Assembly (NCBI GenBank): GCA_030426605.1
Contig: JAUHXM010000004.1
Location: 1 to 64,000, forward strand
DNA from: Phycisphaerae bacterium
GTDB taxonomy: Bacteria > Planctomycetota > Phycisphaerae > Phycisphaerales > UBA1924
Direction of reading: 5' to 3'
DNA length: 64,000 nt
Shown: in pieces, positions 25,670-33,985 of the stretch
Position numbering within the stretch: the stretch's first letter is position 1
Layout: each line of letters opens with the position of its first letter
Program-made: the position numbers and the translations under genes
The notes under the pieces: model-generated
The model's database searches: none
Told to the model about the DNA's origin: nothing
Seen by the model: only the letters and a program-made list of their open reading frames with translations

Positions 25670-27790
25670 TCAGTTGGACGCGACCGCCTCACGCTCGATA
25701 TCGCCCGGCACGCCCAGGTACCGCAGCCCGCGTTCCATCACGCGCCGCACCACCGGGCCCGCGACCCAGCTGCCATAGTGCTGGCGGTTGCGCACCAGCG
25801 TCGGCCCCGGGTCATCGATCACCGCGAGCACCACGAGCCTCGTATTCTCCAGCGGCGCACCCGCGAGGAAGCTCGACTGGTGCTGGTTCTTCAGGTACCC
25901 GTTGAACCCGGGCGGGCGCTTGTGGTCTGCGGGCGTGGGCAGCGCGACCTCGCTCGTGCCCGACTTGCCGAACATCGTGTACGTCGGCTCACCCTCGTCG
26001 GCGAACCGACGCATGAGCCGGTCGTCCATGTTGCTCGCGACCCCCGCGAGAACCGCGCGCACGTGCGCGGCGGTCTCGGGCTTGAAAACGCGTTCGATGA
26101 CCACGGGCCCGCCGACGACGCCCTCGCGCTCATCCTCTCCGACCGCGGTCAGACGCAGCTCGGGCAGCGTGCCGCCCATGGCGCCGGGGCGGGCGATCGC
26201 GCAGAACGCGCGCGCCATCTGCACCGGCGTCACGCCGACCTCATACCCCATCGAGACGGACGTCTGCGTGTACTTGTTCCAACGCCCGGGAGGCGTGACA
26301 AGACCCGCCGTCTCGCCCGGCAGCTTCGTCCCCGTCGAACGCCCGAACCCGACGTCGATCAACGCCTGTCGCATCTGCTCGTGCGTCAGGCGCTCGGCGA
26401 GCTGCGCCATCCCGATGTTCGAGCTGTGCAGCAGCACCTCGTCCCATGACAGGTCGTCCTTCGGGTAGACGTCCGTGATGCGACGCCCGTACGGAGTACG
26501 CCAGTGCTTGCCCCCGGTCTTGACGATCTCATCCGCCGGCAGCACGCCGAGCTCGTACGCCCGCGACCAGATCAGCGACTTCATCGTCGAGCCCGGCTCG
26601 TACACATCCTCGACGCACCGGTTGCGCCCGAGCGACGGGTGGATCAGCCGACCCGGGTCTTCCTTGAGGAACCGGTACCGCGGACGGTCACGCGGGTCGG
26701 GCGCGAGGTCGCCGTGCGGCTTGAGGTACGCCTTCGCGCCATCGCGGTCGTGCTCCGGGTCGCGCACGAGCCACGGGAACTCCGCGAGGTTCTCGATCTC
26801 GCGGTAGATGTCCGCCATCGCGAGGATCTCCCCCGTCGCCGGATCGACCACGACAATGCGCCCGCCCGCGGCGTCCGCGTCTTCCACGCCCCGCGTGAGC
26901 TCCTCGACCGCGATGCGTTGGATCTCGACGTCGATCGATAGACGCACCGGCTCGCCCGGCGTCGGGTCGGTCCACTCGCCTCGCTCGACCCACAGCGGCC
27001 GCCCGCGCGCGTCGCGGACGTACCGAAGCCGCCCGCCACGCCCCTGCATCGCGCCGTCGAGCGCACGCTCGGCGCCGAGCAGCCCGGCGAGCTCGATCGA
27101 CCGGTCGGCATACCCGACCTTGCCCACGATCGCCGCGACGCCGTCGCCGCCCGGATACTCACGCACCGGGCGCCGCTCGAGCCACACGCCCGGGATGCCC
27201 AACGACCGCACACGCTCGGCGACCTCGACCTCCACCGCGTCACCCACCGGCACGTACCGAACGAGCGCCGGCGCGGCCGGCTGCTGATCTTCGTTGCTTG
27301 CCGTACCCGAAACCCGCGCCGCCGCGGGTGGTGCCCCGAACCCGAACTTCCGCTGCACGAGCTCGACGATGCCCGGCGCTTCGACGTCAAGCTCGGCGTC
27401 CGCGCCCAGTCCGGCGCGCACGGCGCGCCGTTCGTCGTTCAGGATCATCCGGTCGAGCAGACGCCCCCCGATCGCGCCCGGGCTCTCGCCCAACGCCTCG
27501 GCGAGCCGCACGATCGCCTCGTCAGGCGGGTCGGGCAACACCGTCGGATCCACAACCGTCTGATACGCGAACCGCGTGAGCGCAAGCGGCCGCCCGCGGC
27601 GGTCGAGCAACGCCCCGCGAGGGGCCGCGAGCGTCCGCCCGGACTCGCGCAGCTGCACGTGCTCGGCGAGCTGGTCCCCCGGCGCCATCTGCAACTGCCC
27701 GACGCGCGTGAGCAGGAGCCCGAACACGATCGTCACCGAGACCCCGACCAGGATGGACACCGCGTCGATGCGCGCCCCCGGCGAACTCAC
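25670..27790 (-). CDS. ftsI: Penicillin-binding protein, FtsI/PBP2-like transpeptidase
   Basis: A 706-residue class B PBP that crosslinks septal peptidoglycan. It has one N-terminal transmembrane helix (residues 11-31), a dimerisation domain (TLAAPRGALLDRRGRPLALT) and a transpeptidase domain. The acylated serine Ser401 sits in EPGSTMKSLIW; the SxN is in SSNIGMAQL and the KTG variant in FGKSGTSEVA. GTG at 27790 overlaps the stop of the ftsL-like gene (GTGA). No PASTA domain is present. Downstream murE/murF are absent: the next gene is convergent. Confidence 0.88.
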   Translation of the reverse strand: MSSPGARIDAVSILVGVSVTIVFGLLLTRVGQLQMAPGDQLAEHVQLRESGRTLAAPRGALLDRRGRPLALTRFAYQTVVDPTVLPDPPDEAIVRLAEALGESPGAIGGRLLDRMILNDERRAVRAGLGADAELDVEAPGIVELVQRKFGFGAPPAAARVSGTASNEDQQPAAPALVRYVPVGDAVEVEVAERVRSLGIPGVWLERRPVREYPGGDGVAAIVGKVGYADRSIELAGLLGAERALDGAMQGRGGRLRYVRDARGRPLWVERGEWTDPTPGEPVRLSIDVEIQRIAVEELTRGVEDADAAGGRIVVVDPATGEILAMADIYREIENLAEFPWLVRDPEHDRDGAKAYLKPHGDLAPDPRDRPRYRFLKEDPGRLIHPSLGRNRCVEDVYEPGSTMKSLIWSRAYELGVLPADEIVKTGGKHWRTPYGRRITDVYPKDDLSWDEVLLHSSNIGMAQLAERLTHEQMRQALIDVGFGRSTGTKLPGETAGLVTPPGRWNKYTQTSVSMGYEVGVTPVQMARAFCAIARPGAMGGTLPELRLTAVGEDEREGVVGGPVVIERVFKPETAAHVRAVLAGVASNMDDRLMRRFADEGEPTYTMFGKSGTSEVALPTPADHKRPPGFNGYLKNQHQSSFLAGAPLENTRLVVLAVIDDPGPTLVRNRQHYGSWVAGPVVRRVMERGLRYLGVPGDIEREAVASN

Positions 27791-28125
27791 GGCGTGACCC
27801 CGCCCCGAGGCGACAGCACCTCGTCCCACCCCGCCGTCTCGAGCACCGTCCGCGGGGGCAGCACCGCCGGGTTGTCGCTCGACGACACGAGCCCGTCGAT
27901 CGCGCCCGCGGCGGCGAGCTTCGCAACCATCTCCCCCACCGCCGGCGGCGTCGTGCGCGACGCGATCTCGGCGCGCAGCCGGAGCAGCCGCTCCTCATGC
28001 TCGCGGATACGCAGGCGCGTCTCCGTCAGCTCGTGCGCCGCCTGCAGGCGTGATTGACGCATCGCGAGCGTCCCGCCGCCGCAGGCGCCCAACGCCAGGA
28101 TCAACGCGACAAGCTTGGCAAACAC
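27787..28125 (-). CDS. FtsL-like cell division protein
   Basis: A 112-residue protein with an N-terminal hydrophobic helix (residues 3-21) and a heptad-like coiled coil (LTETRLRIREHEERLLRLRA), the architecture of FtsL. Its place directly upstream of the ftsI-like gene, coupled by a GTGA overlap, supports this. Sequence similarity alone would not prove it because FtsL diverges fast. The C-terminal 40 residues are an extra extension. GTG start with GGAG upstream. Confidence 0.6.
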   Translation of the reverse strand: MFAKLVALILALGACGGGTLAMRQSRLQAAHELTETRLRIREHEERLLRLRAEIASRTTPPAVGEMVAKLAAAGAIDGLVSSSDNPAVLPPRTVLETAGWDEVLSPRGGVTP

Positions 28126-28146
28126 GGGGGTCTCCGACCGGTCGCT

Positions 28147-29022
28147 CTATCGGGCCGGGATCTTGAGCTTCATGCCGACTCGGATCTCGTCGGCGTCGTC
28201 GATGAGCCCGCGGTTCGCCGCGACGATCTCCGCCGCACGGCGCGAAGACCCGAGCAACTCGGACGCGATGGCGCTGAGCGTGTCGCCCGGGCGCACCTCG
28301 TACTCGCTCGGGCCCGACGCCCGCACCGCCAAGGTCTCGCGCGGCATGTCCACTTCTTCGAGGATGGGGATGTCCAGGCGCACGCCGATGGTCAGCCCGC
28401 CGTCCGCAGAGACACGCCCGGGGTTCGCCTGCTGGATCTCGCGCCAGCGGTTCCCGTTGCCCAGATACCGCTGCGCGAGCTTGTAGAGGCTGTCGCCCGA
28501 GACGACCCGGTGCGTGACCGAGCGTGGGAGCTGCTGGCGCGTCGGCACGACCACCTCGGCGGTGCTCGGGATCTCGCTCCCCGTCGCCGACCGGGCCCCG
28601 ATCGTCCGGTTGGGCGGCACGGCGCTCTCGCCCATGCGCTGCCACACGTCGCCCGTCGCGTCGGCGAAGGCGCGGAACCGCTCGGAGATGGACGACGCCG
28701 GGTCCTCGGTCGCGGGCTCGTACGAGCCGTCGGCCAGCCCGCCCTGCTGGATGATCAGCGGGTCCGGCGTGGGCTGCGCGGTCTCGATCCGCGTCGCGAC
28801 GGGCGGCGTCTGCTCAATCCCGCGGCGCTGCGCTTCCTGGATGGCGCTCCCCAGCAGCGTCCCCGAAAACGCGACCCGGTCGTCCACCGCGGAGTCTTCC
28901 GAGACGGCGGCCTCGTCCAGGCGCGCCGTGCGCGCCCGCGACAGGTGATCCGACACCAGCACCCCCACCATGAGGATGAGGGTGAACCCGATGATGAGCG
29001 CGAGCTTGTTCTCTCTGGTCAC
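28147..29022 (-). CDS. Membrane-anchored protein with two LysM domains
   Basis: A 291-residue protein with one N-terminal helix (LALIIGFTLILMVGVLVSD), a low-complexity linker and two peptidoglycan-binding LysM domains. These start at HRVVSGDSLYKLAQRYLG (about residue 172) and YEVRPGDTLSAIASELLG (about 241). It sits between rsmH and the ftsL-like gene, a position not occupied in classical dcw clusters, so it may take part in division-site wall recognition. GTG at 29022 is used; a TTG 60 bases upstream would overlap the rsmH stop. Confidence 0.85.
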   Translation of the reverse strand: MTRENKLALIIGFTLILMVGVLVSDHLSRARTARLDEAAVSEDSAVDDRVAFSGTLLGSAIQEAQRRGIEQTPPVATRIETAQPTPDPLIIQQGGLADGSYEPATEDPASSISERFRAFADATGDVWQRMGESAVPPNRTIGARSATGSEIPSTAEVVVPTRQQLPRSVTHRVVSGDSLYKLAQRYLGNGNRWREIQQANPGRVSADGGLTIGVRLDIPILEEVDMPRETLAVRASGPSEYEVRPGDTLSAIASELLGSSRRAAEIVAANRGLIDDADEIRVGMKLKIPAR

Positions 29023-29078
29023 GGCTGCGTCCCTGCGGCTCGTGGTCAACGGGGGGCGTCGTGCCCCCCGCGTCGATC

Positions 29079-30047
29079 TCAACCCCCCGACCCGCCCTCC
29101 GGCGAGATCAGGCGCACCGCGCGCAGCTTGGCCGACCGGGAACGCGGGTTGTCCGCCACCTCGTCTTCACCCGCCTGGACCACCCCGCGCGTCACGTGCT
29201 CCGCGAGCCCGTCCGAGACGAGCGACGCGAAACAGCGCTTCACCGCGCGGTCTTCCAGGGAGTGGAACGCGATGACCGCGACCCGGGCTCCCGGCGCCAG
29301 CCACCCGTCTCCTGACGGGGCGGACGCCGCCCCCCGCCGAACCCCCGCCAGAAATCGGTCCAGGCTCCCCAGCTCGTCGTTCACCGCGATCCGGAGCGCC
29401 TGAAACGTCCGGGTGGCGGGGTGAATCCGGGGGCCCGACCCTCTGGTCGGCGGGATCGCCGAGCGGACGATCTCCGCCAGCTGCCGCGTCGTTTCGATCG
29501 GCGAATCCTGCCGCGCCGCGACAACTTTCCGGGCGACCGTTCTCGCGTGCTTCTCCTCGCCGAATTCTCGGATCAGACGCGCCAGATCCGCCTCCGGCAG
29601 TGTCCGGACCAGGTCCGCCGCCGTCATGGGCAGCCCCGGGCCCAACCGCATGTCCAGCGGCCCGTCCGCCCGGAAGCTCAGCCCACGCTCGGGGTCGTCC
29701 ATCTGTGAGCTCGCAAACCCCAGATCCGCCAGGACGAGATCCGCCCGGATGCCCCGCCCGGCCAGCGCTCGCGGCAGGTCGGCGAAGTTGCCCTCCACCC
29801 GGATCACCCGCCCGGCGTCCCCCATCACCCCCGCGACACGAGCCACCGCCCGCTCGAGGTTCGCGGGGTCGAGATCGTTGAGGACGACCCGCCCCTCGGG
29901 CCCGATCCGCGCCGCGACGTCCGCCGCGTGCCCGCCGAGCCCGGCGGTCGCGTCCGCGTACGTCTCGCCCGCGCGCGGCCCCAGCACCTCCAGCACCTCG
30001 GCGGGCAGGACCGGCACGTGCCCAAGCTGTTGCGGATCGCCGTCCAT
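29079..30047 (-). CDS. rsmH: 16S rRNA m4C1402 methyltransferase RsmH (MraW)
   Basis: RsmH N4-methylates C1402 of 16S rRNA with SAM. The 322-residue protein has HVPVLPAEVLEVLGPRAGE, the SAM loop ADATAGLGGHAADV, LADLGFASSQMDDPERGLSF (family hallmark DLGxSSxQ...RGFSF) and VIAFHSLEDRAVK. It is the first gene of a short dcw remnant: rsmH, LysM protein, ftsL-like and ftsI-like. mraZ is absent upstream; the gene instead diverges from a zinc-ribbon gene across 28 bp. Confidence 0.96.
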   Translation of the reverse strand: MDGDPQQLGHVPVLPAEVLEVLGPRAGETYADATAGLGGHAADVAARIGPEGRVVLNDLDPANLERAVARVAGVMGDAGRVIRVEGNFADLPRALAGRGIRADLVLADLGFASSQMDDPERGLSFRADGPLDMRLGPGLPMTAADLVRTLPEADLARLIREFGEEKHARTVARKVVAARQDSPIETTRQLAEIVRSAIPPTRGSGPRIHPATRTFQALRIAVNDELGSLDRFLAGVRRGAASAPSGDGWLAPGARVAVIAFHSLEDRAVKRCFASLVSDGLAEHVTRGVVQAGEDEVADNPRSRSAKLRAVRLISPEGGSGG

Positions 30048-30053
30048 CGGTGC

Positions 30054-30059
30054 AGCCTA
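30054..30059 (-). promoter_or_regulatory. -10-like box TAGGCT for rsmH
   Basis: On the minus strand TAGGCT ends six bases before ATG at 30047. Its -35 would lie inside the divergent zinc-ribbon gene, so the two promoters overlap. Confidence 0.5.
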
Positions 30060-30064
30060 CCCCG

Positions 30065-30070
30065 TACCAT
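30065..30070 (+). promoter_or_regulatory. -10-like box TACCAT for the zinc-ribbon gene
   Basis: TACCAT ends five bases before ATG at 30076. It is separated by only five bases from the opposed rsmH box. Confidence 0.5.
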
Positions 30071-30075
30071 CCGCC

Positions 30076-30453
30076 ATGCCCGACTCGGCGGACCCCTGGG
30101 TGATGATCGCGACCGCGGCCCGCAAGAGCGAAGCCCAGGAGATCGCCTACGCCCTTGACCTCCGTGGGATCACCTCGAAACAGCTCAGACTCAGCCGGGG
30201 GCTGCTCAAGGGCAAAACTGTCGCCGTGCTGGTGCTGGCGGAGGACGAAGAACGGGCGCGCGAGTCGCTCCCCTTCATCTACCAGGGCATGCAATCCCGC
30301 GCCAGCCTGCGCGCGACGACCGAGATCAACGCCTGCCCATTCTGCGGGTACGACCTCGCCGGGCTGCCGGGCAACCTGCCCTGCCCGGAGTGCGGCAAGG
30401 ACCTCTCCACCCCCGAGGCCCGCGAGGCCGCCCGCCGGGCCAGCGGGCTCTGA
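30076..30453 (+). CDS. Small zinc-ribbon protein
   Basis: A 125-residue protein. The N-terminal part (residues 8-75) is an alpha/beta domain containing ARKSEAQEIAYALDLRGITS and KTVAVLVLAEDEERARES, reminiscent of DUF2007-type signal-transducing domains. The C-terminus has a zinc ribbon with CPFCGYDLAGL and CPECGKDL. The same CxxCxYxLxGL...CPECG ribbon occurs inside the DUF418 protein of this window. Role unknown. Its TGA abuts the convergent stop (TGATCA). Confidence 0.65.
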   Translation: MPDSADPWVMIATAARKSEAQEIAYALDLRGITSKQLRLSRGLLKGKTVAVLVLAEDEERARESLPFIYQGMQSRASLRATTEINACPFCGYDLAGLPGNLPCPECGKDLSTPEAREAARRASGL

Positions 30454-31605
30454 TCACCCGTTGCCCGGGAAGCTCGGGTCGAGGAACCGCCCGTTCTCGT
30501 GGAAGACCTCCCCGTCCGCCGCGATCGTGCCGCCCGGGTGCCCGTTGCGCTGGCGCAGCTCGCAGACCATGTCCCAGTGGAGGGCCGATTCATTGGTCGA
30601 GCCGCTCTCGGGGTACCCCGCGCCGACGGCGGCGTGGAATGTCCCGCCGATCTTCTCGTCGAACAGCGTGTTGCGTGAGAAGTCCTCGATCGCGTAGTTG
30701 GTCCCGATCGCGATCTCGCCCAGGTTGCGCGCGCCCTCGTCCTGGTCGAGCATCGCGAGGAGGAACGACTCGTTCTTGCGCGCCGAGGCGTCCACGACGC
30801 GCCCGTCCTTGAACTGAAGGCGCACGCCCTCGACCTCGCGCCCATCGACGACGGCGGGGAACGAGTAGTTCACGTGCCCCTCGACGCCCTGGGGCCCAGC
30901 AAAGACCTCGCCGTCGGGGAAGTTCTCCCCACCCGAGCAGTTGATCCAGATGCCGCCGTCCACGTTCACGCGCAGGTCCGTGCCGTCGTGCCCGTCGTGG
31001 GGCGCGACCTTGAAGTGGACCTCTTTCTTCTGTTGGAGGAAGTCGCAAACGCGCTGCTGGCGTTCGCGGATCTCACGCCACGCCGCGGCGGGGTCGGGCA
31101 GGTGCAGCAGCCCCGCCTCGAACACGAATTTCTCATACGCACGCAGTGACATCTCCGCGTCCTGCGCGCTCGCGAGTGTGGGGTAGAGCGTCCCGCACCA
31201 GCGGAGGTCGCCCGACGCGGCGCGATCGAAGAACCGCTTCATGTACGGCGTGGCGGACCTGGAATGGATCGCCGCACGCTCGGGGGGGATCTTCGACTGC
31301 GACCGGGTGTTCACCTCCGCCCAGAGCCCGATGCGGACGTCCACCTTCTCGACGGCATCCATCTTCAGCGGGCTCAGGTACGCGAGTTGCTCGTCGGTCC
31401 CCTTCTCCATCAGGATGTCGTGGAGCGACTCCGGGCGGGAGTTCCAGAACGGGTGCCCGCCCGCCTCAAGGACGCGCTCGTAGACCGCTTCGACCAGCGG
31501 CATCGCGATCGGGTCGGACTGGATCATCACGAGGTCATCCTTCTTCACGCGGGTTGAGTACGTGACGATGACGTCCGCGAGGCGGTCGAGCATGGGGTGT
31601 CGCAT
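30454..31605 (-). CDS. M29-family aminopeptidase (thermophilic aminopeptidase-like)
   Basis: A 383-residue metalloaminopeptidase of clan MQ. Starting at MRHPMLDRLADVIVTYSTRV, it has the N-terminal domain of the family, the segment VDGGIWINCSGGENFPDGEV, DASARKNESFL, and the metal-ligand stretches GEIAIGTN and ESALHWDMVCEL. The His-x-Asp in the last one is the usual dinuclear-site pair. It releases N-terminal residues in the cytoplasm. GGAGG stands seven bases before the ATG. Length matches family members of about 370-410 residues. Confidence 0.9.
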   Translation of the reverse strand: MRHPMLDRLADVIVTYSTRVKKDDLVMIQSDPIAMPLVEAVYERVLEAGGHPFWNSRPESLHDILMEKGTDEQLAYLSPLKMDAVEKVDVRIGLWAEVNTRSQSKIPPERAAIHSRSATPYMKRFFDRAASGDLRWCGTLYPTLASAQDAEMSLRAYEKFVFEAGLLHLPDPAAAWREIRERQQRVCDFLQQKKEVHFKVAPHDGHDGTDLRVNVDGGIWINCSGGENFPDGEVFAGPQGVEGHVNYSFPAVVDGREVEGVRLQFKDGRVVDASARKNESFLLAMLDQDEGARNLGEIAIGTNYAIEDFSRNTLFDEKIGGTFHAAVGAGYPESGSTNESALHWDMVCELRQRNGHPGGTIAADGEVFHENGRFLDPSFPGNG

Positions 31606-31723
31606 GGGTTCCCTCCTCGGGGGCTGAACGCCCCGCCGGGCGAGCGTACGCTTTGGGCGAGGCGCACGCGGCGGCGTGCCGGTGGCGCCGGCGACGAGAC
31701 CTCCAGAGAAGACGGGAGCCGCC

Positions 31724-32371
31724 ATGCGTGCCACCACCCGAATCGGACTGATCCTCGCGGGCTGCGCCGCGGTTGTTCTTGGAATGTCGCTCCGCACCAC
31801 GACCGCCCAGGCGACCGCCGGCGACGGGCGCGGCGAGATCGCGACCGTAGACGTCATCGTCCTCATCGAGGACATGATGAAGACCGCCGAATACGCCGAG
31901 CCCCGCTCGGCGATGGAAACCCTGATGCGGCAGGAACTCACCGAGGCGGGCGAGCAGCTGACAAACCTGGAAGCCGAGATCCGCGTGATGGACCAGGCCG
32001 ACCCCTCCTTCGCGCTCAAGGTCAGCGAGTATCAGTCGCTCGCGCAGAACCTGGACAACATGACCCAGGCGAAGGCGGCGGAGTACGACCAGTCGAACGC
32101 ACGCCAGGCCGTCGCGATCTACGGGCGCGTGACAGACGCCGCGGACACCGTCGCGCAGCGGATGGGGTACCGGTACGTGATCGCGTCTCGCGCGCCCGAC
32201 GCGCCGATGGAGCCCGAGCTCGGGTTCAACGCGATGGCCCAGCAGGTGCTGTCACGCCCGATGATCTTCGGGGCGGAGAACGACGACATCACCGCCGCTG
32301 TGCGCGCCGAGCTCGGCATGCCCGAGCCCAGCGACGACGCCGATTCGGCGGAAGAGAACGCGGGCGGGTGA
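31724..32371 (+). CDS. Secreted OmpH/Skp-like protein
   Basis: A 215-residue protein with a signal peptide (residues 5-28, IGLILAGCAAVVLGMSL). A domain follows with the Skp-type opening GEIATVDVIVLIEDMM, then a long charged helical hairpin (LTEAGEQLTNLEAEIRVMDQ) and a return to strand (GYRYVIAS). Skp-type proteins chaperone outer-membrane proteins. lpxA lies close by, as skp and lpx genes do in many Gram-negatives. GGGAG precedes the ATG. The stop abuts that of lipB (TGATCA). Confidence 0.65.
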   Translation: MRATTRIGLILAGCAAVVLGMSLRTTTAQATAGDGRGEIATVDVIVLIEDMMKTAEYAEPRSAMETLMRQELTEAGEQLTNLEAEIRVMDQADPSFALKVSEYQSLAQNLDNMTQAKAAEYDQSNARQAVAIYGRVTDAADTVAQRMGYRYVIASRAPDAPMEPELGFNAMAQQVLSRPMIFGAENDDITAAVRAELGMPEPSDDADSAEENAGG

Positions 32372-33082
32372 TCACGCCCGCTCGCGGGCCCGCGATTCGA
32401 TCAGACCCGACAAGCGCTCCACGAGCGCTTTTTTGACGTCGTCCATGTTTGGGCACGCGTCGCCCAGCTCGGCGTGCATCGACGTCACCGGACGCCCCGC
32501 GAGCCCGCACGGCACGATCAGCTTGAAGTGATCGAGGTTCGTCGTCACGTTGATCGCCAGCCCGTGCAGCGAGACCCACCTGCGGACTCGGACGCCGATC
32601 GCCGCGATCTTGCGCTCGGGGTTGTCCGCTGCGTCGGGCAGCCAGACACCGGTCGCGGTGCCGTCCTGGACGGTTTCGAGCCCGAACGCGTCGAGGGTGC
32701 CGATGATCGCGCGCTCGAGCAGGCGGACGTGCTCGACGGGCTTGAGCTTCAGCCGGTTGAGATCGACGATGGGATAGCAGACGAGCTGCCCGGGACCGTG
32801 GTAGGTGATGTCGCCGCCCCGGTCGGTTTGCTGGACGTCCACGCCGTGCCTCGCGAGCATCTCGGGCGTCGCGAGCAGGTGCTCGCGTGCGGAAGGGCGT
32901 CGCGAAACCGTGACGACCGGGTCGTGCTCGACGAGGAGCAGGCGGGCGATCTCGGGGGATCCCGTGTCGCGCCCCGCGAGGACGGCTTCGTGGTGCTCCC
33001 GCTGGAGCTCGTACGCCCGGGCGTAGGGCATGCGGGCGAGGTCGTGGACGGTGATGACGGGGTCTGACAGATCTGGGGGCAC
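32372..33082 (-). CDS. lipB: Octanoyl-ACP:protein N-octanoyltransferase
   Basis: LipB moves octanoyl groups to lipoyl domains, such as that of the E2 encoded at 14740. The 236-residue protein has the family box RGGDITYHGPGQLVCYPIVD, the catalytic lysine in RKIAAIGVRVRRWVSLHG and the nucleophile cysteine in IVPCGLAGRPVTSM. The start is GTG at 33082. lipA is not adjacent. It is divergent from lpxA over a 31-bp gap holding two opposed -10-like boxes. Confidence 0.94.
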   Translation of the reverse strand: MPPDLSDPVITVHDLARMPYARAYELQREHHEAVLAGRDTGSPEIARLLLVEHDPVVTVSRRPSAREHLLATPEMLARHGVDVQQTDRGGDITYHGPGQLVCYPIVDLNRLKLKPVEHVRLLERAIIGTLDAFGLETVQDGTATGVWLPDAADNPERKIAAIGVRVRRWVSLHGLAINVTTNLDHFKLIVPCGLAGRPVTSMHAELGDACPNMDDVKKALVERLSGLIESRARERA

Positions 33083-33088
33083 GGATCG

Positions 33089-33094
33089 ATGGTA
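33089..33094 (-). promoter_or_regulatory. -10-like box TACCAT for lipB
   Basis: On the minus strand TACCAT ends six bases before GTG at 33082. The opposed lpxA box begins five bases away. Confidence 0.5.
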
Positions 33095-33098
33095 CGGC

Positions 33099-33104
33099 TA
33101 CGAT
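33099..33104 (+). promoter_or_regulatory. -10-like box TACGAT for lpxA
   Basis: TACGAT ends nine bases before ATG at 33114. Its upstream elements would overlap lipB coding sequence. Confidence 0.45.
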
Positions 33105-33113
33105 CGGGGCTCG

Positions 33114-33944
33114 ATGCCCAAGATCCACCCCACCGCGATCGTGCCGGACTCCGCCAAGCTCGCCGACGACGTCGAGATCGGGCCGTACTGCGTGCTCGAG
33201 GGCGACGTGACGCTCGGCCCGGGCGTGCGTCTGGTCGCGCACGTCTGCCTGATGGGACCGATCACAATCGGGGCCCGCACGAGCGTGTGGCCCTACGCGT
33301 GCCTGGGGTTGCCGCCGCAGGACGTGAAGTTCACGCGCGACTCGGTCACGCCGGGCGTCGTGATCGGGGAGGACTGCATCCTCCGCGAGCACATGACGAT
33401 CCACGCGGCCACGCAGGACGAGCCCACCCGCGTCGGCGACCGGTGCTTCCTCATGGGTACCACCCACGTCGCGCACGACGCGATCCTGGGCAACGACGTG
33501 ACGTTTGTGAATGGTGCCGGCGTCGCGGGGCACACGGTGATCGGCGACAAGGTGATCCTCTCGGGCTCGTGCATCGTGCACCAGTTCGTGCGTCTCGGGC
33601 GGCTGGCGATGATGTCCGGCGGGACGGCCGTGTCGGCGGACGTGCCGCCGTTCTGCGTGGTCAACGAGCGCCAGCGGCTGGGCGGGGTGAACCTCGTCGG
33701 GATGCGGCGCTCGGGGTTCGACCGGGCCGAGATCACCGCCGTGCGCGGGGCGTTCCGCGACGTCTTTCGGCGGTCGCTCTCCAAGCCGGAGATGATCGAG
33801 ATCCTCGACGAACGCGCGCACGAATTCGGCGCGCTGCGCGAGATGGCGGACTTCGTGCGCACGTCGAAACGCCCGATCTGCCCCGGGCGGGACAAGCCGC
33901 CGCGGCTGGGCGTGGCGAGCGAAGCCGAGGTCCGCGAGGCCTGA
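33114..33944 (+). CDS. lpxA: UDP-N-acetylglucosamine O-acyltransferase
   Basis: LpxA performs the first step of lipid A synthesis. The 276-residue protein has a left-handed beta-helix of hexapeptide repeats (IHPTAIVPDSAKLADDVEIG onward). The catalytic region is TTHVAHDAILGNDVTFVNGA with the essential histidine, ending VAGHTVIGD. The C-terminal helical domain is present (ITAVRGAFRDVFRRSLSK). No lpxD, fabZ or lpxB is adjacent, which is unlike proteobacteria. Presence of lipid A genes is known in planctomycetes. Confidence 0.93.
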   Translation: MPKIHPTAIVPDSAKLADDVEIGPYCVLEGDVTLGPGVRLVAHVCLMGPITIGARTSVWPYACLGLPPQDVKFTRDSVTPGVVIGEDCILREHMTIHAATQDEPTRVGDRCFLMGTTHVAHDAILGNDVTFVNGAGVAGHTVIGDKVILSGSCIVHQFVRLGRLAMMSGGTAVSADVPPFCVVNERQRLGGVNLVGMRRSGFDRAEITAVRGAFRDVFRRSLSKPEMIEILDERAHEFGALREMADFVRTSKRPICPGRDKPPRLGVASEAEVREA

Positions 33945-33970
33945 CCCTCCCGGCCCGCCCGCGTGCCCGG

Positions 33971-33976
33971 TAGTCT
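33971..33976 (+). promoter_or_regulatory. -10-like box TAGTCT for the MBL gene
   Basis: TAGTCT ends nine bases before ATG at 33986. A GGAG lies between, so here a short leader with a weak Shine-Dalgarno is possible. Confidence 0.35.
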
Positions 33977-33985
33977 GGAGCGCCC

